A stretch of DNA of 64,000 nt. Source: Chitinophagales bacterium. GTDB taxonomy: Bacteria; Bacteroidota; Bacteroidia; Chitinophagales; CAIOSU01. The notes under the pieces are model-generated. The model was not told the origin of the DNA. It made no database searches and saw only the letters and a list, made by a program, of their open reading frames with translations. Numbering within the stretch: position 1 is the first letter of the stretch; each line of letters begins with the position of its first letter. The DNA lies in contig JAGYJT010000001.1 of the NCBI GenBank assembly GCA_018401955.1, positions 62,001-126,000 on the forward strand. The letters run 5' to 3'. Positions 1 to 9,069 of this stretch are shown in pieces. A program made the position numbers and the translations under genes.

Positions 1-20
1 GACAAGACTGGAAAAAACTG

Positions 21-62
21 TTGTAAAAACAAAAGCGGCCTCTATTATCTAGAAGCCGCTTT
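21..62 (-). terminator. Rho-independent terminator of the DUF1571/LysM gene
   Basis: The stem AAAGCGGC pairs with GCCGCTTT around a 15-base loop (32-62). On the minus strand it is followed by TTTTGTTTTT. It lies 28 bases past the stop codon of the minus-strand gene that ends at 90. Confidence 0.75.
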
Positions 63-89
63 GCTTTATTAGTTGTTACCTAGCATCCG

Positions 90-959
90 TTAAGGAAAGT
101 CAACAAAAACTTCATCGTTGAACTTAGGGTTTACTACCACATTATGAAACTCATATCGCTCAAATTGGCCCACTTCATCGTGCATAATCTGCACTATAGG
201 TAAGTTAGTTTGTTGGTCGATGTATAAGGTGGTCTTTTTAGCATAGGTGCTAGGCACTTTAATTACTTGGCCAGCGGTAATATCTTCTACATCATCTACG
301 TCGGCATTTTTCTCTACTATCAAAAACCCACAAATGTTTTTGCTTTTGGCAATGGCATCAATGTTTTCACCAGCTTTTACGGTGTAGTTCTCATATTTAA
401 AGGTAGGGTCGGTAATTACCACTTTGTAGCATTTCCTGTTGTTCCATACCACATCTCCTTCGTACACAAAATGCTTTTCAAACTCACCTGCGGCTTCGTT
501 GTCGGCTTTGGCAATAGCAGCCCTAATAATTTTTGCAAGGAAGGTAAAGCCAGAGTTCATGATGGTATGATGCTGCCCCTTGCGCATTTTTGAACCATAT
601 GGGTCAAGGTTTACATTTGGTATCCAAGCACCTGCATTTACGTGGGCTTTGGTACCATATTTTGCAGCATTGTATATTATCTGCACCCCATCATTTGGCT
701 TGGCCTTACTGTACAGGTATACTTTAAATGGGTTAACGTTTAGCTTAGCATCAACCTCACTGTAATTATCTTTACCATTTACTCGCTCCCAACCTTTCAG
801 CGTAAACTGCAAGGTTTTGGCATTATCAATGCTGGTAAGCATTTTGTTTAATATATCTCTTGAGCTGGCCGCTGTAGGATCTTCGGAGATGGAGGGGGCA
901 AAACGGAAACTTACGATACCTACAAACGCAAGCATGAGCAATAAAACTGATTTTTTCAT
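90..959 (-). CDS. Exported DUF1571 (LolA-like) protein with an inserted LysM domain
   Basis: The ATG at 959 gives 289 residues; a TTG 15 bases upstream would only add MPKTT ahead of the hydrophobic signal (about residues 1-21). Residues 35-185 fit the DUF1571 pattern seen in outer-membrane lipoprotein-carrier-like folds: a K-x-R/E-R stretch after 'FTLKGWERVNGK', then NPFKVYLY, GVQIIYN, a Leu-Asp-Pro-x-Gly segment and 'HHTIMNSGF'. At about 191-238 there is a LysM-like module, beginning YTVKAGENIDAIAK and ending ITAGQVIKVP. The DUF1571 beta-strands then resume to the C-terminus (LYIDQQTNLPIVQ). Peptidoglycan binding by the LysM and lipid or lipoprotein handling by the host fold are inferences from the families. 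The gene looks monocistronic, with its own promoter and terminator. The substrate is unknown. Confidence 0.75.
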   Translation of the reverse strand: MKKSVLLLMLAFVGIVSFRFAPSISEDPTAASSRDILNKMLTSIDNAKTLQFTLKGWERVNGKDNYSEVDAKLNVNPFKVYLYSKAKPNDGVQIIYNAAKYGTKAHVNAGAWIPNVNLDPYGSKMRKGQHHTIMNSGFTFLAKIIRAAIAKADNEAAGEFEKHFVYEGDVVWNNRKCYKVVITDPTFKYENYTVKAGENIDAIAKSKNICGFLIVEKNADVDDVEDITAGQVIKVPSTYAKKTTLYIDQQTNLPIVQIMHDEVGQFERYEFHNVVVNPKFNDEVFVDFP

Positions 960-1011
960 TGTGGTTTTGGGCAATTTGGGTGGTTATTAAAATACTAGGC
1001 AATGTGCACTA

Positions 1012-1019
1012 CAAAAGTA
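1012..1019 (-). promoter_or_regulatory. Bacteroidota -7 box (TACTTTTG) for the DUF1571/LysM gene
   Basis: The plus strand reads CAAAAGTA, the reverse complement of an exact TAnnTTTG. It lies 53 bases upstream of the ATG at 959, in the gap after the Mpo1-like gene. No clear -33 TTG is seen. Confidence 0.5.
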
Positions 1020-1057
1020 ATGCCATAATAGGGTATAATGTTCGGTAAACTAAAAAA

Positions 1058-1540
1058 TTACTTGTAAGGCAGCCCTACCTTTTTAAGTGCAAAGTGGAGC
1101 AACCATGCCGGACCAATCAATAAAAACTGCAAATCTTTAAAGAATGACGGTTTCTTGCCCTCAATATTGTGCCCGATAAATTGCCCTATCCAAGCAACCA
1201 CGAAAATGATTACCGAAGCTATAACCTGAAGCAATGGATTTTCTCCTAGTATATTATACAAGGCATGATTGCCAAATACTATACCTACCGCAATAAGTAT
1301 AAAACCCAAAAACAATGGTATAGATAAACGAACATAAAACAAGATGGCCAGCGCTAGCACAATGGTGCTCCAGTTTAGTGCCCAACCAACCGTTTTAAAC
1401 TGAGAGGGTACCGGAATAGCCCATAATATGCCAAACAAGCTGAACATTATAAGTGGTATGCATATCCAATGGATGAGCTTATTGGTTGCATTTTTGTGGC
1501 TTTCGCCATATTCATCTAGCCATTGATCAACGCTTTTCAT
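1058..1540 (-). CDS. Mpo1-like (DUF962/YGL010W) membrane protein
   Basis: 160 residues. The N-terminus shows the family's iron-site pattern, SHKNATNKLIHWICIPL, with two histidines. A second histidine region follows, FGNHALYN and QFIGHNIEGKKPSFFKDL near residues 90-140. Four hydrophobic segments span about residues 27-130. Yeast Mpo1 is an Fe2+-dependent dioxygenase that alpha-oxidises 2-hydroxy fatty acids from phytosphingosine. The bacterial members are not well characterised, so the activity is an inference. A link to sphingolipids would fit the ceramidase-like gene 10 kb away, but the two are not in one operon. Translation starts at ATG (1540). Confidence 0.85.
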   Translation of the reverse strand: MKSVDQWLDEYGESHKNATNKLIHWICIPLIMFSLFGILWAIPVPSQFKTVGWALNWSTIVLALAILFYVRLSIPLFLGFILIAVGIVFGNHALYNILGENPLLQVIASVIIFVVAWIGQFIGHNIEGKKPSFFKDLQFLLIGPAWLLHFALKKVGLPYK

Positions 1541-1612
1541 CGGCTTTATTTTTTGGGGAGTTAGTGAATAAACTTTTGATTCTTCCTAAAGTTATACAAT
1601 ACCCTTCATTAT

Positions 1613-1649
1613 ACAAAAGGCCCTGTGCTTGTAACAACACAGGGCCTTC
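1613..1649 (-). terminator. Rho-independent terminator after the first T9SS cargo gene
   Basis: The inverted repeat AAGGCCCTGTG / CACAGGGCCTT (1617-1649) has a 10-base loop and is followed on the minus strand by TTTTG. It lies 26 bases beyond the stop at 1675. Confidence 0.75.
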
Positions 1650-1674
1650 ATTAAGTTCGTAACGTTATCGTTGC

Positions 1675-2463
1675 TTACTCAGCAATCATCATACGGTTGT
1701 TAAGGCTGTGCTTGCCATTGCTAATGCTGTACACATACACACCAGCTGGCAAATTGTTACGCTCAACGCGGATGGTGTTAACACCTGGCTCGGCAGAAAT
1801 TTGCTCTTGGTAAACCACTGCACCTAGCATATTTACCACTTTCATGGTATATACTGCATTATCTTTAGCAGTAAACTCAATGTTGGTAAAGCTATTGAAA
1901 GGGTTTGGCTGGTTACGGAAAGAGGTTAGGTTGGCAGCTACCTCGTTGATGCTTACCACAGAGCAAGATGTCAAGGTATCGGTTACTGATGAACAAGCAG
2001 TGCCTTCGTTAATAGACTTAACGCTAAACTGCAAACCGATAACACTTGCCGGCTGCTGAATACCTGCTGGTGGGCCACCTACTATCCAAGCTGTAACAAT
2101 TATTTCGGTTTTAAACACACCTTCGTCGCCAGTAGAAGTACCATAAATCAAGAAACAACCTTCTTCGTTTTTCACAAAACGGTTGCCGCTTAATTCTTTG
2201 TTAGTAGTCCAGCTAAGGCCACATGGCAATCCGTTAATAGAATCGATACGGATAGAGTCGATATCGGCAGTAATGGCACCGAAAGTAACTTGCTCAAAGT
2301 TCTTAAAATGAACCACAGCGCTATCGTCAACACCACGAACAAAGCAATGTGCCGTGTCGCCTTCAGGATATACGCCGCCAGCTGGCAAAGAAATAGAGCT
2401 ACATTGCGCAGAGGCAACCAAGCTAGTTAAAGCTAATGCTAGAGTAAAAATCAATGATTTCAT
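1675..2463 (-). CDS. Secreted T9SS cargo protein, small Ig-like family (paralogue 1)
   Basis: 262 residues. The signal peptide ends near ASAQC (residue 20). A domain of about 140 residues follows (roughly 25-165), with a conserved LPCGLSWTTN segment, an 'EEGCFLIYGT' strand and a 'TEIIVTAWI' strand. A T9SS type A C-terminal sorting domain covers about 185-262: NPFNSFTNIEF, then LPAGVYVYSI and a basic end. The protein is therefore expected to be exported through the Sec system and the type IX translocon and attached or released at the cell surface. The same N-terminal domain occurs in the next three minus-strand genes. No catalytic motif is visible. This copy is the most divergent of the three short ones. 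Confidence 0.85.
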   Translation of the reverse strand: MKSLIFTLALALTSLVASAQCSSISLPAGGVYPEGDTAHCFVRGVDDSAVVHFKNFEQVTFGAITADIDSIRIDSINGLPCGLSWTTNKELSGNRFVKNEEGCFLIYGTSTGDEGVFKTEIIVTAWIVGGPPAGIQQPASVIGLQFSVKSINEGTACSSVTDTLTSCSVVSINEVAANLTSFRNQPNPFNSFTNIEFTAKDNAVYTMKVVNMLGAVVYQEQISAEPGVNTIRVERNNLPAGVYVYSISNGKHSLNNRMMIAE

Positions 2464-2496
2464 AATAGTGTTTTAATGGTAAAAATTTGTCGGTGG

Positions 2497-2504
2497 CAAA
2501 ACTA
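2497..2504 (-). promoter_or_regulatory. Bacteroidota -7 box (TAGTTTTG) for T9SS paralogue 1
   Basis: The plus strand reads CAAAACTA, the reverse complement of an exact TAnnTTTG match, 34 bases upstream of the ATG at 2463. Confidence 0.5.
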
Positions 2505-2596
2505 ACATTTTTAAACATACTGCGGCAACCGAGAAGTTAACAACACGTACGAATTAAAATATAGACCTTGAAGGTGAACATATTACCTTCGCACCC

Positions 2597-3394
2597 CTAC
2601 TCTACTACAAACTTTTTTGTGAGTAGTTTTTTGCCATCATTAAGCATGTACAAATACACACCAGCAGCTAGGTTAGATACGTCAAGACGGTTAACGTTAA
2701 CACCAGCAGTTACATTCAATACCTTTCGGCTAACTTCTTGACCGTAGATGTTAACAATACGGCTAGTGTATGTAGCAGCGCGGTCGGCAGTAAAGCTTAC
2801 CGTTGCAGCGCTTGAAGTTGGGTTAGGGTAAAAGCTAAAGCTATTGATAGAGGTGAGCTCAGCTATTCCTACTTTACATGCAATTTCACTAACGGCTGTT
2901 GTATCAATCACAGGGCACGTATCATTAGCATCTTCAATTACCCTTAAGAACACTCTCAATCCCACATTTGATGCAGTTATCGGAATTGGGCTTGGGGCCA
3001 AGCTAATTTTAGCCCTTACATATATCTCTAACTCATACTGACCTGCACCATCATTAGTAAAACCGGAAAACTGGATGCAGCCTTTCTCTTGGTTCTCAAA
3101 ACGGTGAGGTGTAATAGCATTTTGATTGCTAGTAGTCCAGTTAATCCCACATGGTAGGTTAGTAATGCTGTCAATAATCAAGTATTCAACTCTAATTTTA
3201 ATACCTTGATAATCAGCTGAGTCAAAGTTTACAAACTGAACAGTTGTGTTAGTATTGGCACCACTAACAATACATGGCAATGAATCAGGGCTCGGGTATA
3301 AGCCTGGCTGCGTTAGGGTGGTATCAATATTACAAATTTGGGCGTTTACCACCACGGCCGTAAACATTGCGAAGGCTAGTATAATTGTTTTCAT
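2597..3394 (-). CDS. Secreted T9SS cargo protein, small Ig-like family (paralogue 2)
   Basis: I start at ATG 3394 (MKTIILAFAMF...), because a signal peptide ending at VNAQI begins there and AAAGGA lies 6 bases upstream; the open frame extends further without a plausible start. It has 265 residues. The N-terminal domain shares LPCGINWTTS, 'HRFENQEKGC' and 'QYELEIYVRAKISLAPSPIP' with paralogue 3. A T9SS type A sorting domain (about 190-265, FYPNPTSSAATVSF to the end) follows. By eye the DNA is about 80% identical to the next gene (3493-4326), so this is a fairly recent tandem duplication. The function is unknown; it is probably surface-exposed. Confidence 0.85.
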   Translation of the reverse strand: MKTIILAFAMFTAVVVNAQICNIDTTLTQPGLYPSPDSLPCIVSGANTNTTVQFVNFDSADYQGIKIRVEYLIIDSITNLPCGINWTTSNQNAITPHRFENQEKGCIQFSGFTNDGAGQYELEIYVRAKISLAPSPIPITASNVGLRVFLRVIEDANDTCPVIDTTAVSEIACKVGIAELTSINSFSFYPNPTSSAATVSFTADRAATYTSRIVNIYGQEVSRKVLNVTAGVNVNRLDVSNLAAGVYLYMLNDGKKLLTKKFVVE

Positions 3395-3430
3395 CAGGTT
3401 CCTTTTGTTACAAAATACATTTTCTTTCGC

Positions 3431-3469
3431 ATAATAAAAAAGCCCCACCTACAATGTAGGCGGGGCTTT
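3431..3469 (-). terminator. Rho-independent terminator after T9SS paralogue 3
   Basis: The stem AAAGCCCCxCCTAC / GTAGGxGGGGCTTT has a three-base loop. On the minus strand it is followed by TTTTTTATT. It lies 24 bases after the stop at 3493 and separates paralogue 3 from paralogue 2. Confidence 0.85.
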
Positions 3470-3492
3470 AATATCAGTTGTTAAGCAGTAGC

Positions 3493-4326
3493 TTATTTCT
3501 CTACTACGAAACGTTGAGTTTGTACATTCTTGCCATCAGTGATGGTGTAGATATAAACACCAGCAGCTAGGTTAGATACATCAATGCTGTTAACGTTAAC
3601 GCCAGCAGTTACATTCAATACCTCACGGCTAACTTCTTGACCGTAGATGTTAACGATACGGCTAGTGTAAACAGCAGCGCGGTCAGCAGTGAAGCTTACA
3701 GTTGCAGCGTTTGCAGTTGGGTTAGGATAGAAGCTGAAGTAATTGATTGAGCTAATGTCAGTAATACCTACTAGAGTATCCAAAGTAGTACAAGTAGCAA
3801 CCCTAGCGCTGGCTGGGCTAGCAGTAGTATCAATAACTGGGCATGGGTCAGTAGCGAGGTCACTTACACGTACCCATACTTTCAAACCAACGCTAGAAGC
3901 AGTTACAGGGATTGGACTTGGAGCCAAGCTAATTTTAGCACGTACATAAACTTCCAACTCATATTGACCTGCATCATCAGAAGTTGTACCTAGGAAACGG
4001 ATACAACCGTTCTCTTGGTTCTCAAAACGGTGAGGGGTAGCAGCATTTTGAGCGCTAGTAGTCCACCTGATACCACATGGTAGGTTAGTGATACTGTCGA
4101 TGATTAGGTAATCAACTTTGATACGGATACCTTGGTAGTCAGCTGAGTCAAAGTTTACGAACTGTACAGTAATGTCAGTGAAATCTCCTTTAACGATACA
4201 AGGGATTGAATCAGGATCTGGGTACAAACCTGGCTCGGTCAAAGTTTCGTCAATAGTACAAATTTGTGCGTTTGCAGCAAATGAAAACATTGCTGAAAGC
4301 AAAAGAATAGAGAAAAAGTTTTTCAT
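3493..4326 (-). CDS. Secreted T9SS cargo protein, small Ig-like family (paralogue 3)
   Basis: 277 residues starting at ATG 4326, with a signal peptide ending near ANAQI. Residues 25-160 repeat the domain of the neighbouring gene: LPCGIRWTTS, HRFENQENGC, QYELEVYVRAKI. A linker carries two cysteine-containing stretches (DPCPVIDTT, ATCTTLDTL). The T9SS type A sorting domain begins about 200 with FYPNPTANAATVSF. It has its own terminator (3431-3469). The high similarity to paralogue 2 and the weaker similarity to paralogues 1 and 4 point to stepwise tandem duplication. No enzyme motif is seen, so a structural or adhesive role is possible but unproven. Confidence 0.85.
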   Translation of the reverse strand: MKNFFSILLLSAMFSFAANAQICTIDETLTEPGLYPDPDSIPCIVKGDFTDITVQFVNFDSADYQGIRIKVDYLIIDSITNLPCGIRWTTSAQNAATPHRFENQENGCIRFLGTTSDDAGQYELEVYVRAKISLAPSPIPVTASSVGLKVWVRVSDLATDPCPVIDTTASPASARVATCTTLDTLVGITDISSINYFSFYPNPTANAATVSFTADRAAVYTSRIVNIYGQEVSREVLNVTAGVNVNSIDVSNLAAGVYIYTITDGKNVQTQRFVVEK

Positions 4327-4470
4327 GGTGTAAAAGTTTTGTTATTCGTTAGGGTTTAATGGGTTTAAGTCTTAATGGATGCTAAGTTATTGTTTTTATA
4401 ATTGGTTGTAAGTATCGGTTCAATATTTTTTTCAACAGCAACATGTGCTTACAGCATGTATATGTTGATA

Positions 4471-6306
4471 TTAGTTAACAATTAAACGTTGTATGCCACG
4501 CTCAGTGCCCGAAACCATCTCAACAATATAAATTCCGGTGTTAAGCGCATTTAAGTCAACCGTTTTGGTGTCAAAGCCAGGGCTAAGTTGCTGGCTAAAT
4601 ACTTTTTTACCTACCATATTATACACATTGCACACCACCGTTTCAGTAGCGTTATTCAATTGAATGTTTACCAAACCGTTGGTAGGGTTAGGATACATTT
4701 GGAAATCGAGCGTGTTGTTGCCCAAATTTACAATACCTACACCTGTGTAAGTAAACACTGGTGATATAGTTTTGCAACCAGCGCCATTGGTATACTCCAA
4801 TTGGTAATCGCCGGGTATTGGGTTGGCGTAAAAACCATCAATTGCACCTGGTATTGGTTGTCCATCATAGTACCATTGCCTATCGTTGCTGCCGCTGTTG
4901 TTGGTTACCAGCCTATCAGTGCTAGCTTGGTAACTTACGTTTGGTACTGCGGGGTTGGTATTTACGGTAATGGTATCGGCAACAAGTGCTTCGGCAATAC
5001 AACCGCCTGCACCAATGGTAATTTTTACACTATACACGCCAGTTTCTTTTACTACCAAACTTGAGTCGGTAGCGTCCAAAATCTCTACTCCATCCTTGAG
5101 CCACTGGTAAGTATCGGCTGCGCTTGAGGTAAGCATAACGCTATCGCCTTGGCAAAAACTGTTGATACCATCAACATTGGTAATTACCGGCGGTGCAGGT
5201 GTTTCATACACCTCAACATTTACCGTGTCGGTATAAGTGGCAGTAGGTACAAATACAAACGTGTAAGTGCCGCTGGTAAGGTTACCACTAAAGCTATGCG
5301 TACCTACAGTAAGGTTGGTAAGCGAGAAAGTAGCTATAAAATCCTCACCAAATACATCAATATCGTAAATCTGGATGGTGTATGGACCATTGGTAATGTC
5401 AATTGATATGCCACTCCAGCTAACTGGTGGTAGCTGGTTGGTTTTCTCTGAAGTAGTATAAACCAAGTTAGAGTTGGCATCATAAACCCTAATCAACAAA
5501 TCGGGTGCTCCGTTGGTACATTGCGGTATGTTAATTATCGGTATAATATCATCACACTCTGTTGGTATGTTTTCCCAGTTATCGTTAATAGAGCTCAAGC
5601 TTAAATCTGTAAGGCGCAGGTTGCCAATGTTGGTTTCCAAAACAACCGGGTAAGTGCCAGGGGTAGTGTAAGTTTGGTCGGCAGGCACCTTGCTAGTGCT
5701 GGTATTACCGTTTCCAAAGTCCCAAGCATACGTAGTAGGGTTAGGAGTGCCATCAATAGTCGCTTCAAAAGAAGCTACCACGGTATCGCAGCCTGAGGTA
5801 TTGTTGGCAACAAAGCTACCAGTATTTACCGCACCTTGCACCACATCTACCTCCAAATCGAATACAACGGGTTGCTGCACGCCCAGCGCTGTGCCTAGCA
5901 CAGTAATGGTTATTGGGTAGGTTCCGGGGGGAGCGAAACTAGTGCCGCAAACCCTTACACAGCCATATTGGTTTTGTTGCGGAAAAAAAGTACAGTTTGG
6001 CACATTGCAGCTCCATTGCAAGCCACTTGGCAAGCCCGATACACTGCTAATCTGCACTTGGTCTACATTTACAACACCCACACCCGGTATACCTGTATCG
6101 TACGATTTGGGCATTACATAAGTAATACTGGTATCGTAAGCAACTCCTTGAGTAACTGTTGGAAAAGGGTCAGGGTAAAGCGCACCGTCAGGATAGTTGC
6201 TGGCTGGCGATAAGGCTAGCGAATCAATATTACAAAGGGCACACTGGGCTTGCGCCATGTTAATGCCTGAGATAAGAACAATAGCGAGTAAAAGTACTTT
6301 TTTCAT
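4471..6306 (-). CDS. Large T9SS cargo protein with a PKD domain (paralogue 4 N-terminal domain)
   Basis: 611 residues. A signal peptide ends at MAQAQC, then a short cysteine-rich start (CALCNID). Residues 40-155 resemble the domain of the three smaller neighbours: LPSGLQWSC, 'NQYGCVRVCGTSF', 'PGTYPITITV'. A PKD domain follows at about 165-225 (ATIDGTPNPTTYAWDFGNGNTS). A proprotein-convertase-P-like or beta-sandwich stretch lies at about 240-365, and an Ig-like segment with 'DTYQWLKDGVEI' at about 375-450. The T9SS type A sorting domain is at about 535-611 (FQMYPNPTNGLVNIQL). It is expected to be secreted and held at the surface. It is the largest member of the four-gene array, and no active-site motif is visible. 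Confidence 0.85.
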   Translation of the reverse strand: MKKVLLLAIVLISGINMAQAQCALCNIDSLALSPASNYPDGALYPDPFPTVTQGVAYDTSITYVMPKSYDTGIPGVGVVNVDQVQISSVSGLPSGLQWSCNVPNCTFFPQQNQYGCVRVCGTSFAPPGTYPITITVLGTALGVQQPVVFDLEVDVVQGAVNTGSFVANNTSGCDTVVASFEATIDGTPNPTTYAWDFGNGNTSTSKVPADQTYTTPGTYPVVLETNIGNLRLTDLSLSSINDNWENIPTECDDIIPIINIPQCTNGAPDLLIRVYDANSNLVYTTSEKTNQLPPVSWSGISIDITNGPYTIQIYDIDVFGEDFIATFSLTNLTVGTHSFSGNLTSGTYTFVFVPTATYTDTVNVEVYETPAPPVITNVDGINSFCQGDSVMLTSSAADTYQWLKDGVEILDATDSSLVVKETGVYSVKITIGAGGCIAEALVADTITVNTNPAVPNVSYQASTDRLVTNNSGSNDRQWYYDGQPIPGAIDGFYANPIPGDYQLEYTNGAGCKTISPVFTYTGVGIVNLGNNTLDFQMYPNPTNGLVNIQLNNATETVVCNVYNMVGKKVFSQQLSPGFDTKTVDLNALNTGIYIVEMVSGTERGIQRLIVN

Positions 6307-6594
6307 AAAATGGTTTAAGCTTAACTTGCTGGTAAAAATAAATCATTTCCTAATAACTACACTATGCCCATTGGATATATGACCTCATAATGCACTCAAA
6401 AGTTGCTTCTATTTATCACATTTCTGTACTAAATTGTTACCAACGTGTGTTTTTTGGAAAAGAAAATTATCTTTGTCAACTTCAAAACAAGGTTAAACCC
6501 AAACTATCTATATGATTGCACGCTATAGCAATCGCCCAAAATAAACATAACTCCCAAAATTTAAAGAAACCATTACTCAACCAACCGCACACTT
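6307..6594. other. Divergent intergenic region between T9SS cargo array and TonB receptors
   Basis: 288 bases holding the 5' regions of two divergent genes. An exact -7 box for the plus strand lies at 6468-6475. I see no open frame, hairpin or riboswitch; in particular there is no B12-box-like GCCACTG. Confidence 0.6.
6468..6475 (+). promoter_or_regulatory. Bacteroidota -7 box (TATCTTTG) for the first TonB receptor
   Basis: Exact TAnnTTTG, 119 bases before the ATG at 6595, implying a leader of roughly 110 bases. A TTTTTTGG stretch lies just upstream (6451-6457), closer than the usual -33 spacing. Confidence 0.5.
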
Positions 6595-8985
6595 ATGGGC
6601 ACTTTTAAATCAAGCTTGCTTATTTCAGTCTTAATGTTGTGTTTCGGCGCAACTTGGGCACAAAACGGTACTCTTACTGGTAAATTTACCGACACCAACA
6701 CTGGCGAACCGGTTCCTTTTGCGACCATTGCCGGCCCTAATGGCACAGGTACCACTACCGATTTTGATGGTATATACAAACTATCGCTGCCGGCTGGAAC
6801 CCACAAAATAAAGTTCTCTTATGTAGGTTATACCGACTCAACTTACACCGTAACTATTACCGAAGGAAAAGAAACCGTGCTTAACCACAAAGCAAGCACG
6901 CAAACCCAAGTATTAGGTATTACTACCGTAGTAGGTGGTAAATTTGCTAAAGCCCTAGGCGAAGAAATTGTTACGGTTGAGGTATTGAATCGTAACATTA
7001 TCGATAACTCCAGTGCTTTCCAAATGGATGAAGCCATGGAAAAAGTACCAGGCGTAACTATCGTTGACGGGCAAGCCAACATTCGTGGCGGTAGCGGCTG
7101 GAGCTATGGTGCCGGTAGCCGTGTATTGGTATTAGTAGATGACATTCCGCTATTAACTGCTGATGCTGCCGACGTAAAATGGAGCTTTATACCTACCGAA
7201 AACGTAGAGCAAGTGGAAGTGGTAAAAGGTGCCGCCTCGGCACTATACGGTTCATCAGCACTAAATGGTGTAATAAACATAGTAACCGCTTGGCCTAAAA
7301 ATGAGCCTTATACCAAAGTAATTATGTATACTGGCTTTATCGAAAATCCTCGTGATGGTGCTTACGTATGGTGGGGTCGCAACCAGCCTTTATTTGGTGG
7401 TGGCAACATTGTTCACCGTCAAAAATTTGGACAGTGGGATTTTGTAATGAGCGCGAGCTTTAATGCTACCAAAAGCCACCTTGAAGGCGGTAGTAACCAA
7501 GAAGTACGCACTAGTGTAAAATTGCGCCACAGGCCGAAAAAAGTTGCAGGCTTGTCATATGGTGTTAACTTAAACGCTTACAATAGCACTGGTAGCACTT
7601 TCTTCCTTTGGAACGGTATTGATAGCTCAATCTACCGTCCATTGCCAGGGTCGCTTTCAGAGTACTCAACATTACGTTTAACCGTTGACCCGTTTGTTAC
7701 TTATTTTGATAAACACGATAACCGATACAAAGCTACTTTCCGTTATTTCAATGCCCTTAATACCAACAACACAGGTCAGGGTTCATTGCCACAATTGTAC
7801 TTTGGTGAGTTTCAATACCAACGTAAATTTAACAAGATTGACATGAACTTGGTGAGTGGTGTTGCTGGTTACTATGCCGATGTGCGCCCTCCAGGTGGTG
7901 CTGATGATACTGCATCATTGGTAGGTAAACACAATGGTAGCAACTTTGCCGTGTACGCACAGGTAGAGAAAAAATTCTTCCAGAAATTAACGTTTGGTTT
8001 TGGTGTAAGGTATGAGTATTTCCGTATTGATACCTTTACCAGCGATGCGTTACCAGTGTTCCGTGCAGGGTTAAACTACCAAGCTGCAGAAGCTACTTTT
8101 ATCCGTGCATCATGGGGCCAAGGATACCGTTTCCCGACCATTGCTGAGAAGTTTATTAACACCAGCGTTGGTGGTATAGGTATTTACCCTAACGAAAACC
8201 TAGAACCAGAGAAAGGTTGGAGTGCTGAGATTGGTATTAAACAAGGCGTAAAGCTAGGCAAATGGTTAGGTTATGTTGACCTTGCAGGTTTTGTTAACCA
8301 ATACGACAATATGATGGAGTTTACCTTCGGCCAGTTTGGTCCGGCATCGGGTCAATTGTTTGGGTTGGGCTTTAGCTCTCAAAACATTGGCGACACGCGC
8401 ATTTTAGGTGCCGAGCTAACTTTGATTGGTCAAGGAGAAATTGCCAACAAGTTTCCTTTGCAAATCTTAGCAGGTTACACTTACATCGACCCGAAATCAT
8501 TAAACTGGGACGATACCCTTCGTATTGTGAATTCATTGGGTGAAGATGCCATTGCTCCTGGCTTCACACGAAATGGAATGCCATCATATGCTGGTACTTC
8601 TTCGTCAACCAACAATATCCTTAAATACCGTTTCCGCCACACCATTAAGTTGGATGCGCAAATTGGTGTTAAGAAATTTGAATTTGGCGTGAGCGTGCAA
8701 TACACCAGCTTTATGGAAAGCATCGATTACCTTTTTGTAAGTGACGCAATTATTGGTTTTGAACAGTCACTTCTTGGAACCAGTGCGTTTAGCGGCCTTA
8801 AAGAGTTTAGAGAGGAAAATAACCGAGGCAATACTTTGTTAGATTTTCGTATAGCCTACAACGTTTCCGAAAAAATAAAGCTATCGGTACTGTGCAAAAA
8901 CGCACTTAACCAAGATCAAATGCAGCGCCCGGCGTTTATGGCACAGCCACGTAACTACACGGTGCAAATGTCGGTTGAGTTCTAA
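6595..8985 (+). CDS. TonB-dependent outer-membrane receptor (tandem copy 1)
   Basis: 796 residues. Signal peptide 1-22 (ends TWAQ). A carboxypeptidase-regulatory-like domain follows (about 25-105: GKFTDTNTGEPVPFATI, TTTDFDGIYKLSLPAG). The plug is at about 125-240 (MEKVPGVTIVDGQANIRGG, 'VEVVKGAASALYGSSALNGVINI'). The barrel runs to the C-terminal aromatic residue (QMSVEF). It is an active transporter at the outer membrane, energised by TonB-ExbBD. The substrate cannot be read from sequence. No SusD-like partner lies next to it, which argues against a glycan SusC. It is followed by a paralogue after a strong terminator, so each copy is transcribed separately. Confidence 0.93.
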   Translation: MGTFKSSLLISVLMLCFGATWAQNGTLTGKFTDTNTGEPVPFATIAGPNGTGTTTDFDGIYKLSLPAGTHKIKFSYVGYTDSTYTVTITEGKETVLNHKASTQTQVLGITTVVGGKFAKALGEEIVTVEVLNRNIIDNSSAFQMDEAMEKVPGVTIVDGQANIRGGSGWSYGAGSRVLVLVDDIPLLTADAADVKWSFIPTENVEQVEVVKGAASALYGSSALNGVINIVTAWPKNEPYTKVIMYTGFIENPRDGAYVWWGRNQPLFGGGNIVHRQKFGQWDFVMSASFNATKSHLEGGSNQEVRTSVKLRHRPKKVAGLSYGVNLNAYNSTGSTFFLWNGIDSSIYRPLPGSLSEYSTLRLTVDPFVTYFDKHDNRYKATFRYFNALNTNNTGQGSLPQLYFGEFQYQRKFNKIDMNLVSGVAGYYADVRPPGGADDTASLVGKHNGSNFAVYAQVEKKFFQKLTFGFGVRYEYFRIDTFTSDALPVFRAGLNYQAAEATFIRASWGQGYRFPTIAEKFINTSVGGIGIYPNENLEPEKGWSAEIGIKQGVKLGKWLGYVDLAGFVNQYDNMMEFTFGQFGPASGQLFGLGFSSQNIGDTRILGAELTLIGQGEIANKFPLQILAGYTYIDPKSLNWDDTLRIVNSLGEDAIAPGFTRNGMPSYAGTSSSTNNILKYRFRHTIKLDAQIGVKKFEFGVSVQYTSFMESIDYLFVSDAIIGFEQSLLGTSAFSGLKEFREENNRGNTLLDFRIAYNVSEKIKLSVLCKNALNQDQMQRPAFMAQPRNYTVQMSVEF

Positions 8986-9069
8986 ATAGATATCAATGCT
9001 TATCTGCACCAAATGATGGCCAATCATGCTTAACCAGTGCGAATAGATAAGCCAAACTAAAAGTTATCA

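Noticed and set aside
6307-6594. Possible cobalamin riboswitch before the TonB receptors
   Set aside because: No B12-box-like conserved sequence was found, and the receptor has no clear BtuB features.
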